The notes under the pieces were generated by a model. It was given only the letters and a program-made list of their open reading frames with translations, had not been told where the DNA came from and did not search any database. This document shows positions 1-7,055 of a stretch of DNA of 7,055 nt, in pieces. Every line of letters begins with the position of its first letter. Positions within the stretch are counted from its first letter, which is position 1. This stretch comes from an uncultured Clostridia bacterium (GTDB lineage Bacteria; Bacillota; Clostridia; TANB77; CAG-508), in NCBI GenBank assembly GCA_949746285.1, contig CATJZH010000184.1, positions 1-7,055 of the forward strand, written 5' to 3'. The position numbers and the translations under genes were made by a program.

Positions 1-2
1 AT

Positions 3-3000
3 TTAAAACAAGTAACTGGTGCAACTGCAAGTACAGACTATTCTGCACAAGATTTAAAATCACCAGAAACACCTATAATAAATGTAGAAGAAACAGAAGA
101 TAGTGATAATATTAAAGCTAAAGTATCTTTTAAATCCCAAGATGTTGGAAGCACATATTCTTATTATATAGAAGCATACGATAAATCAGATTATACTAAA
201 CGTTTGGAAAAATCTAATATATGTGAAGAAACTGTTACAACTGGGGTAAAAGGATATTATTATATTGTTAATAATCATAGTAATAATTCAGACTTTGATA
301 TAAAAGATGCTAGATATACAGAAGATGAAACATTAATATTAGATGAGACAGAAGGAAAATATATACACATAAAAGCAGTTGATGGTGCTGGAAATGAGAG
401 TGGACCATCAAGGATTTCAATAGAATTAAAAAGAGATGTAGTTATAAATAAATATGATGTAGATGACAGTACAAAATTACAAGGAGTTAAATTTAGAATT
501 TCTAAAAATACACCAATAAGAACAGAAGAAATAAAAGAAAATGGAAGATATTATTTTGATGAAATAGGTGGAAAATATGTTCCAAATAATACAGGTAAAG
601 ATGCAACATATGCAAATAGTTATATAAAAATAGATTTAACAGATGCTGAAAAAGCTACATTAAAGGTAAATGCAGAAATATTTAGTAAAGTAGGATATGG
701 CTGCGGTGCTGTAATAGTAACAGATAAAGTTGCTACTCCAGAAATATGGGATATTGATGGAGAAGCTTATAATGGATATGCCAAAACACTTGTATTTATA
801 GAAGAAACTGTGAAAGCAAAAGATTATTCTATAGAATTAAGTGGAGGTAAAGAATATTACTTACATTTTGGTTATTATTATGAAGGAGATAAAACCACTT
901 TAGATAAATTTGCTATAAATAGTATAAAAATAAATGATAAAGATTACTTACAATATATATATTCAGAATATACAACAGATGAGGAAGGAAAAATATATTG
1001 TTCTTTAGGTGAAGGAGAATATATAGCAGAAGAATTAAAAGGGATAGAAGGCTATCAAATACCAGATAGTCCAGTGGATTTTTCAATTACAAAAAGTATA
1101 GAAACTTTAAATTTAGATATTCCAAATAGTAAAAAAAGAGATGTAGTAATAACAAAATATGATGAAGATGGAATTACACCACTTTCAGGTACTAAATTAT
1201 TAATTAAAAATAAGAATAATGATAAAAATACAATATTACAGCCAAATGGAAAATATTATTTTGAAGAAATTAATGGAAAATATGTTCCAAATAATAATTA
1301 CTTAATAAATACAACAGCAAGCAGTTACATAAAACTAGATTTAAGAGCTGTAGATAAGGCAACAGTAAAGGTAAATGCAGAAATATCATCTGTAGAAGGA
1401 GAAGACTTTGGTTACGCAACAATAACCAAAAGTAAAAATGCTCCAGTATTTAATCCAGATAAACCAACAATGAATGAAGAATTTATATCTAAAACAGGAG
1501 ATAAATACTTGGGAGATTATACAAAAGAATTAATTGGTGGAGATATTTATTATTTACATTTAGGCTATGTAAAATATGGTGAAGGAGCATTAAGAGATAG
1601 TTTCACTATTAACAGTATAAAAGTAAATGATGTTGAGTATATAGGAAAGAATATATATACAACGGATGAAAATGGAAAGATAAATTTAAAATTAGATGAA
1701 GGAGAATATATTGTAGAAGAAATAGAGGCACCAGACGGGTATAAAATATTAGAAAGTCCAGTGGAATTTAGTGTACAAGGAGATGAAACTACAGAAGTAA
1801 ATATTCAAAACAAAAAACAGCAAGGTGTTGTAATAAATAATTATGCAGAAGATGGTGAAACTCCACTTGAAGGTGCTAAGTTTATGATTTCAGAATCAGG
1901 TGTAAATACTGATATAAAAGTAGAAGATTTCAAAAATAATGGCTCATATTATTTTGAAGAAAGAAACGGAAAATATGTTTCAAATAATGTCGGAGTTAGA
2001 AAAAATGCAAATAGTTATATAAAAATAGATCTAACTAAAGTAACTAGAGCAACAATAACAGTAAATGCGGAAATATTTTCAGAATTAGATTGCGATTTTG
2101 GTTATGCAACAATAACAGAAAGTAGAATTGCTACAAATGAAGGAGAAGGAGAACAATTCCTATGCATAACAGGAAGACAAAAAGCAAAAGATTATAGTAT
2201 ACAATTAGAAGGAAAGAAAATATATTATTTACATTTTGGATTTATTCAGTCAGAAAAAACAGCAGATACATTTACAATAAATAGTATAAAAATAGATGGA
2301 AAAGATTATAAAAACTATAAAGAATATGTTACAGATGAAAATGGAAAAATAAATGCATTATTACCAGAAGGAGAATATGCAGCATTAGAAACAATGGCAC
2401 CAAATGGATATCAATTGTCTGAAAATGTTAAATCAAATTTTACTATTACAAAAACAGAATCTGCTAGTCTAGATTTTATAAATTATAAAAAAGGATATAA
2501 AGGTGGAGCACTAGTTATAAATAAATACGATGAAGATGAAGAAACACCATTAGATGGAGCAGAGTTTGAAGTAACTAAATCTGGAATAAATAAAAATATT
2601 GTAACTGAGGAAATGGTAAATTCCGGAACATATTATTTTGAAGAAAAAGATGGAAAATATGTTTCAAACAATAAGGAAGGAGCTAGACGTGTAGCAAACA
2701 GTTATGTAAAAATTGATTTAAGTAAGATGAAAACTTCAGAAAGTGCTCTATTAACAGTAAACGCAGATATAATAAGCCAAGAAGACTATGCTTCTGGATA
2801 TGTAACAGTAACAACTAAACAAGATACACCAGCATATGAATTTGATGAAGCGGCATACGGAGCAGAGTATGTAGACAGATTTATAGATATAGAAGGAACT
2901 GTAAAGGCAACAAACTACTCTGTATATTTAGAAGGAGGAAGAGTATATTATTTACATTTAGGATGTTACTTACATGAATATAATAAAGGTAATGCAGAAT

Positions 3001-6000
3001 TTCATGTTAACAAAATAGAAGTAAGCTATAGAGATTATAGAGACTATTTAGTATATAGAGGAACTACAGATACAGATGGAAAATTGAATATAGAATTAAA
3101 TCCAGGTGATTATTCTGTACAAGAAACAAAAGCTCCAGAAGGATATTATCAAACAAAAGAAACTAAAAATATTACAGTTGAAAAAGACTTGTTAGCAGAA
3201 CTAGATTTTATAAATTATAAAAATGATGCGAATTTAATAGTCAATAAAAAAGATGGTGATGATGAAACACCATTAGAAGGAGCAAAATTCGTATTATCAG
3301 AGTATGGAATAAATACAAAAATAAAAACAGAAGAGATAAAGCATAGTACAAGTACTACGGGTATTTTTGAAGAAGATAATGGAAGATTAGTTGCAACGCT
3401 TACAGGAGGAACGCGTGAAAGTAAGATTAATGCAAATAGCTACATAAAGATAGACTTAAGTAACTTACCAGAAAGAGAATATGCTAAATTAAATATAAAT
3501 GCAAAACTTACAAGTATACGTGGATGGGGATGTGCATATGCAGTAATAACATCTCAAGAAAAATTTCCTACATATGATTTAGATGAAAGTAAGTATGGAG
3601 CGGAATATGTAGAGTGGCCTTTATATTTAGAAGAACCAACAGAAAATGCTAATTATAAATTCGAAATACCAGGAGGAAGAGTATATTACTTGCATTTAGG
3701 ATTACACTTTGAAAATGAGTATAAAGGAGTAGGGAAGTTTGTAATAAATAGTATAACACTTAATGGATATGACTATTTTAAATATAATTTTAAAGAATAT
3801 GTAACAGACAAATATGGAAAAGTAATTGCATCTTTGGAAGAAGGTAGATATGTAGCTACAGAAATAGAATCACCAAATGGGTATAAATTAACAGAAAGTC
3901 CAAAGAATTTTAACATTGTTAAAGGAGCTATATCTGAATTAGATTTTGTAAATTATCAAAAAGAATTTGGTGAGCTAGAATTAAACAAAAAAGAAGCAAA
4001 TACAGAAAAACCATTAGAAGGAGCAAAATTTTTAATATCAGATTCAAATATTGATACGAAAATACGAGTACATGATATAGAAATAAATGAAGGATATAAA
4101 TATGGATTTGAAAAGAAAAACGGAAAATATGTTGCTACAGGTGCAAATAATCAAACTGCAACAAGTTATATAAAAATAGATTTAAGTAAAGTAGCAGAGA
4201 CAACAAATGTAAAAATAGGAGTAAATGCAAGATTAGAAAATGTACGTAGAGATGGATATGGATATGTTACTCTAACTACTAAACAAACTAACCCAAAATG
4301 GGAATTTGATGAGATTGTATATAGAGCTGAATATGCAGACAGATTTGTAGACTTAGAAGGAAATGTAGGCGATAGTACATATTATGTAAGTGTACAAGGA
4401 GGAAAAGTTTATTATTTACATTTTGGATATCATGTTTTAAATAATGATAATGGTGTTGGTAGATTTACTATTAACAATGTAACAATTAATGGTATAGATC
4501 ATCAAAAATATAATTATTTAGAACTTGTAACGAATAATGAAGGAAAAGCAAATGTAGAACTGCTACCTGGAAGTTATATAGTAAGAGAAATAGAAGCACC
4601 AACAGGATATCAATTAACAGAAAGTCAAAAAAAGTTTACAATTAATAATAAAGAGAAAACAGAAGTTACATTTGAAAACTCTATAAAAGATGGAAACTTA
4701 TTGGTACATAAATATAAAGGAGATGGAATAACACCGCTTTCTGGAGCAAAATTTATTATTTCAGAAGAGGGCATAAACAGAAATATAAAAACTCATGAAA
4801 TGATAACAGTTATAGGAAGAAGTTCTTTTGAAAAAGAAGGAGGAAAATATATAGCATCAGGTATAAGAACAGATATATCAAAATACGATTATACAAAACA
4901 TGTTGGAGGTTGTATAAAGATAGATTTAAGTAATGTACCAGAAAATACCAGAATACCAATAATTGTAAATGCTAAAATGTCAAATGTACGTGGGTATGGA
5001 AGAGGATACGCAACTATAACAGATAAAGAGAAAACACCAGATATTGATTTTGATGAAGCATCTTATGGAGCAGAATTTGCAAATAGATTTTTAGATATAG
5101 ATTATACAGCTAATAGTGCAAATTATTCTGTGACTGTTTCAGGAGGAAAATTATATTACTTATATTTAGGATATTATTGGGAGACAGAAGAAAAAGGTGT
5201 AGGAACGTTTACTATTAATAGTATAACAGTTAATGGAAAACTATTGGAAAAATATAACTATGCAGAATATACATCAGATGAATTAGGAAATATAGAAACT
5301 ACTCTTGAAAGAGGAAATTATGTGTTAACAGAAATAGAAGCACCAACTGGATATCAGTTAAGTGGTCCAGTAAACTTCACAATTACAGGAGGAGAAACGA
5401 CAGAATTAGATGTTATAAATAAAGAAAATAGTAAAGCAATAATAAATAAAATAGACGAAACAGATGAAGTGCCATTACAAGGTGCAAAATTTACAATTTT
5501 AGAAAAAGGTTTCAAGCCAGAAATTGTAACAGAGCCTATTAAAGATGTAACTGGGCTATATGGTTTTGCATTGGAAAATGGAAAATATGTAGCAAAAGGA
5601 GGAAATGGAAAAACAAGAGGTAGTTATGTAAAAATAGATTTAACTAATGTATCATCAGCTACAATAAAAGTAAATGCAAGGGTAACCAATGTTCGTAGTT
5701 ATGTAAGTTATGCATATGCAACAATAACAGATAAATTAGCAACTCCAATAGGATATGATTTTGATGAAACTGAATATAAAGAAAAATACAAAGCAGAATA
5801 TGCTAGAAGAATTATAAGTATAGACAATACAGGAAATATATCAGATAGAGACTATTCAGCAACATTAAGTGGAGGAAAAGTATATTATTTATATTTAGGA
5901 TATTATTGGGAAGATGAAGGAAACGGAATTGGTAAATTTATAATAAATAATGTAACAATAAATGGAAAAGATTATTTAAAATATGTAAACTCAGATGTAT

Positions 6001-7055
6001 ATAACTATGAAACAGATGAAAATGGACAAATAAAAACCGAACTTGCCCCAGGAACATATGTGGCAACAGAAACAGAGGCACCTGAAGGATATAAATTACC
6101 AGAGAATCCTGAAACAGAATTTACAATTACTAAAGAAGATTCTGCGATATTAAATATTACAAATAAATCTACTAAGCCAAGTTTTACAGTAAACTACTTG
6201 GAAAAAGAAACAGATGAAGTAATAAAGGATAAGAAAAAAGGAAAAGCTGATGTTGGAACTATAATAACTGGAAATGAAGAGGTCATAGATATAGAGGGGT
6301 ACAAGTATGATTCTATAGATATGGAATCAATAACTATATCAGAAAATGATGAAGAAAATGTAATAAATATATATTATACAAAACGAAATGATCTAAGCTA
6401 CATAGTAAATTATTTAGAAAAAGATGAAACTCCAGAAGATGATACAGACAATAGAGTATTATATGAGCAAAAATTGGAGGAAGATCAAGTATTTGAAACA
6501 GAAGTATTAGCTGAGGATGAGATAATTGAAATAGATGGGTATATTTATGATAGCAGTGATAAAGAAAGTATTGAAATAACAACAGAAGAGAACATAATAA
6601 ATCTTTATTATACAAGGCGAAGTGATTTAAGTTATATAGTAAATTATCTAGAAAAAGAAACAGATACAGTAATACAAGACTCTAAAGTAGAGAAAAATCA
6701 AGTGTTTGAAACAGAGATATTAGTTAGTGATGAGATAATTGAAATTGCTGGATATAACTATGATAGTAGTGATAAAGAAAGCATAACAATAGAGTCAGGA
6801 GAAAATGTAATAAATCTTTATTATACAAAAGTAAATGATTTAAGTTATAGAGTAAATTACTTAGAAAAAGGAACAAATGCAGAAATAAAAGAAGCAAAAG
6901 TAGAAGAAAACCAAACATATGGAACAGAGATAAAAGCAGCAGAAGAAGTAATTGAAATTGCTGGATACAAATATGACAGCAGTGATAAAGAAAGCATAAC
7001 AATAGAGGCAGGAGAAAATGTAATAAATCTTTATTATACAAAAGTAAATGATTTA
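3..7055 (+). CDS. Giant repetitive surface protein (adhesin-like) with nested Cna-B/SpaA modules and MucBP-like repeats; partial at both ends
   Basis: A single frame is open across the whole window: 2351 codons with no stop, no start that can be identified and no stop codon, so this is an internal fragment of a larger gene. Domain order by fragment residue: linker and Ig/Fn3-like segment (1-144), eight Cna-B/SpaA-type modules each carrying an inserted beta-rich domain (145-2059), and four MucBP-like repeats (2060-2351). Cna-B/SpaA domains are known stalk or pilin domains of Gram-positive surface proteins, often locked by Lys-Asn isopeptide bonds with a helping Glu; MucBP domains are known from mucus-binding proteins. 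I infer an extracellular, probably sortase-anchored adhesin of a low-GC Firmicute. The signal peptide and LPXTG-type anchor would lie outside the window. There is no transmembrane segment or enzyme motif. Trp is encoded by TGG. The reading frame, strand and repeat architecture are certain; the adhesive role is inferred from family context, and no specific gene name is recognised. Confidence 0.95.
63..434 (+). other. Ig/Fn3-like extracellular segment (protein domain)
   Basis: About 124 residues of the large protein, from 'SPETPIINVEE' to the start of the first Cna-B module. The stretch 'KVSFKSQDVGSTYSYYIEAYD' followed further on by 'KGYYYIVNN' and the closing 'YIHIKAVDGAGNESG' (codons 360-404) resembles Ig- or Fn3-like modules that end in '(H/R)(V/I)KAVDxAGNxS' in clostridial and bacillar surface proteins. 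No ligand-binding or catalytic motif is visible. The upstream 20 residues (positions 3-62) look like a linker or the tail of another domain. It occurs once in this window, but further copies could lie upstream. The fold assignment rests on motif resemblance only. Confidence 0.55.
435..1139 (+). repeat. Module R1: Cna-B/SpaA-type domain with inserted beta-rich domain
   Basis: First of eight tandem modules (235 residues). Strand A reads 'DVVINKYDVDD', with the candidate isopeptide Lys at codon 450. The C-terminal half has 'TTDEEGKI', a candidate Glu at codon 1032 and a candidate Asn at codon 1125 ('DIPNSK'). The usual 'EAPxGY' is degenerate here ('GIEGY'). The insert spans about 504-971 and carries 'ANSYIKIDL' (612 on), 'KVNAEI' (663 on) and 'GGKEYYLHFGYYY' (843 on). 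R1 is the most divergent module in its C-terminal half, which is common for an edge copy of an array. Confidence 0.85.
1140..1823 (+). repeat. Module R2: Cna-B/SpaA-type domain with inserted beta-rich domain
   Basis: 228 residues. Strand A is 'DVVITKYDEDGITPLSG' with the candidate Lys at codon 1155; the Glu of 'EEIEAPDGY' is at codon 1719 and the candidate Asn at 1809 ('NIQNKK'), so the complete isopeptide triad is present. The insert (about 1209-1658) has 'SYIKLDL', 'VNAEI', 'GYATIT' and 'YYLHLGY'. Its middle loop is short and lacks the acidic-aromatic 'FDE..Y.AEY' stretch found in R4-R8. R2 and R3 have exactly the same length, which suggests a closely related pair. Confidence 0.88.
1824..2507 (+). 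repeat. Module R3: Cna-B/SpaA-type domain with inserted domain; isopeptide Lys replaced by Asn
   Basis: 228 residues. Strand A reads 'GVVINNYAEDGETPLEG': codon 1839 is AAT (Asn) where every other module has Lys (AAA). The Glu (codon 2388, 'ETMAPNGY') and the Asn (codon 2481, 'DFINYK') are retained. If the family chemistry applies, this module cannot form the usual Lys-Asn cross-link. The insert (about 1893-2327) has 'ANSYIKIDL', 'VNAEI', 'GYATIT' and 'YYLHFGF', with the shortest middle loop of the series. Confidence 0.88.
2508..3230 (+). repeat. Module R4: Cna-B/SpaA-type domain with inserted beta-rich domain (long-loop form)
   Basis: 241 residues. Strand A is 'ALVINKYDEDEETPLDG' with Lys at codon 2523; Glu at 3123 ('ETKAPEGY') and Asn at 3213 ('DFINYK') complete the triad. 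The insert (about 2577-3062) contains 'ANSYVKIDL', 'LTVNADI', 'GYVTVT' and 'YYLHLGC'. It is the first module with the extended loop 'EFDEAAYGAEYVDRF', which recurs in R5-R8. Confidence 0.88.
3231..3971 (+). repeat. Module R5: Cna-B/SpaA-type domain with inserted beta-rich domain (long-loop form)
   Basis: 247 residues. Strand A is 'NLIVNKKDGDDETPLEG' with Lys at codon 3246; Glu at 3861 ('EIESPNGY') and Asn at 3951 ('DFVNYQ'). The insert (about 3300-3800) has 'ANSYIKIDL', 'LNINAKL', 'AYAVIT', a loop variant 'DLDESKYGAEYVEW' and 'GGRVYYLHLGL'. The entry segment is atypical: the usual 'YYFEE.dGKYV' reads 'GIFEEDNGRLV'. Confidence 0.87.
3972..4694 (+). repeat. Module R6: Cna-B/SpaA-type domain with inserted beta-rich domain (long-loop form)
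   Basis: 241 residues. Strand A is 'ELELNKKEANTEKPLEG' with Lys at codon 3987; Glu at 4587 ('EIEAPTGY') and Asn at 4677 ('TFENS'). The 'TDENG' turn after the insert reads 'TNNEG'. The insert (about 4041-4526) contains 'ATSYIKIDL', 'GVNARL', 'GYVTLT', the loop 'EFDEIVYRAEYADRF' and 'GGKVYYLHFGY'. Confidence 0.87.
4695..5432 (+). repeat. Module R7: Cna-B/SpaA-type domain with inserted beta-rich domain (long-loop form)
   Basis: 246 residues. Strand A is 'NLLVHKYKGDGITPLSG' with Lys at codon 4710; Glu at 5331 ('EIEAPTGY') and Asn at 5418 ('DVINKE'). In the insert (about 4764-5270) the common 'NSYIKIDL' becomes 'GGCIKIDL' (Cys at codon 4911), and 'YYLH' becomes 'YYLY'. The motifs 'NVRGYGRGYATIT' and 'DFDEASYGAEFANRF' tie it to R8 and R4. 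At DNA level, 5142-5183 matches 5871-5912 of R8 at 39 of 42 bases. Confidence 0.87.
5433..6179 (+). repeat. Module R8: last Cna-B/SpaA-type domain with inserted domain, plus short linker
   Basis: About 246 residues plus a 'STKP' linker. Strand A is 'KAIINKIDETDEVPLQG' with Lys at codon 5448; Glu at 6069 ('ETEAPEGY') and Asn at 6162 ('NITNKS'). The insert (about 5502-6008) has 'RGSYVKIDL', 'KVNARV', 'AYATIT', an enlarged loop 'DFDETEYKEKYKAEYARR' and 'GGKVYYLYLGYYW'. The array stops here and the MucBP-like repeats follow directly. Confidence 0.88.
6180..6395 (+). repeat. MucBP-like repeat M1
   Basis: 72 residues from 'SFTVNYLEKETDEVI' to 'NVINIYYTKRNDL'. The plan (beta strand 'TVNYLEK', a 'G' turn, 'IEGYKYDS', then 'VINIYYTK') matches the general MucBP pattern '(V/I)xVxYxDxxG...IxGYxL...VxYxY'. 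Such domains are known from mucus-binding proteins of lactobacilli, listeriae and other Firmicutes. This copy is the most divergent of the four, including a Lys-rich 'DKKKGK' stretch and 'YDSIDMES' instead of 'YDSSDKES'. Confidence 0.75.
6396..6629 (+). repeat. MucBP-like repeat M2 (longest copy)
   Basis: 78 residues, 'SYIVNYLEKDETPEDDT' to 'NLYYTRRSDL'. It is 6-7 residues longer than its neighbours because of an acidic insertion near 'EDDTDNRVLYEQ'. It shares 'EDQVFETEVL', 'IIEIDGY' and 'YDSSDKESI' with M3. Confidence 0.78.
6630..6842 (+). repeat. MucBP-like repeat M3
   Basis: 71 residues, 'SYIVNYLEKETDTVI' to 'NLYYTKVNDL'. Its last 72 bases (6771-6842) differ from the last 72 bases of M4 (6984-7055) at one position only (TCA versus GCA, codons 6795 and 7008), giving an exact 213-base period. 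Confidence 0.8.
6843..7055 (+). repeat. MucBP-like repeat M4, array continuing past the window edge
   Basis: 71 residues, 'SYRVNYLEKGTNAEI' to 'NLYYTKVNDL'. It ends precisely where M3 hands over to M4, so the next codons probably open a fifth copy, but this cannot be seen here. Its first half is diverged from M3, while the second half is nearly identical to M3. Confidence 0.78.

Noticed and set aside
2932..2939. Strong Shine-Dalgarno-like AAGGAGGA, with similar purine runs near 3671 and 4836
   Set aside because: They encode in-frame Gly-Gly codons ('EGGR', 'PGGR', 'EGGK') within conserved repeat positions. The forward frame continues unbroken through them, so no internal gene start is needed.
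702..4913. Scattered Cys residues in several inserts (for example R1 'GYGCG', R3 'LDCDFG', R7 'GGCIKI') as a possible disulfide system
   Set aside because: The Cys positions are not conserved between modules and do not form consistent pairs, so a shared disulfide is not supported.
435..6179. CRISPR-like or mobile-element origin of the regular repetition
   Set aside because: The repeats are 684-747 bases, in frame, diverged, and conserved at protein level with domain motifs. There are no short identical repeats with unique spacers, no terminal inverted repeats and no transposase.
6334..6615. 93-codon reverse-strand open frame rich in Leu, Phe, His and Tyr
   Set aside because: It lies antisense to the MucBP-like repeats in the continuous forward frame. 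Its Leu/Phe/His-rich composition is what the complement of AT-rich Glu/Lys/Asn codons gives, and it has no recognisable domain.
6724..7041. 105-codon reverse-strand open frame starting with nearly the same residues as the one at 6334-6615
   Set aside because: The shared start 'MYNKDLL' is simply the reverse complement of the repeated 'NLYYTK' coding block, and an internal second copy of the same sequence shows the 213-base repeat. It is a shadow of the repeats.
3..7055. Possible recoded genetic code (TGA as Trp) given the extreme AT-richness
   Set aside because: No in-frame TGA occurs and Trp is encoded by TGG in several modules, so the standard bacterial code explains the frame.

Overview
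The window is one uninterrupted protein-coding reading frame on the + strand (codons start at position 3; 2351 sense codons, no stop, open at both ends). It is an internal piece of a giant, repetitive, secreted or cell-wall surface protein. The DNA is very AT-rich, with Ile mostly ATA, Arg mostly AGA and Lys mostly AAA. TGG is used for Trp and no in-frame TGA occurs, so nothing suggests a recoded genetic code. Composition and the domain families (Cna-B/SpaA-type, MucBP-like, a Fn3/Ig-like segment) point to a low-GC Firmicute, most plausibly a gut Clostridium-like or uncultured Firmicutes lineage. This is an inference; no marker gene is present.

Layout: (1) positions 3-434, a linker and an Ig/Fn3-like segment ending in a 'HIKAVDGAGNESG' motif. 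(2) Positions 435-6179, eight tandem modules (R1-R8) of 228-249 residues. Each begins like a Cna-B/SpaA domain (strand A 'VINKYDEDG-TPLEGAKF-IS') and ends like one ('TDENGKI...GEY...E-EAP-GY...LDFIN'). Between these halves, where the family normally has a short hairpin, sits an extra segment of about 145-170 residues with its own conserved beta-rich motifs ('NSYIKIDL', 'VNAEI', 'GYATIT', 'GGK-YYLHLGY', 'FTINSIKING'). (3) Positions 6180-7055, four tandem MucBP-like repeats of 71-78 residues, the last ending exactly at the window edge.

The repeats form a long rod or stalk. The Cna-B halves keep the Lys/Glu/Asn positions expected for intramolecular isopeptide bonds in seven of eight modules; R3 has Asn where the Lys should be. 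The inserted beta domains would project from the rod and are the best candidates for ligand binding. The MucBP-like repeats fit a mucin- or glycan-facing adhesin. The signal peptide, cell-wall anchor, promoter and terminator lie outside the window. There are no RNA genes, mobile elements or CRISPR arrays, and no intergenic DNA.
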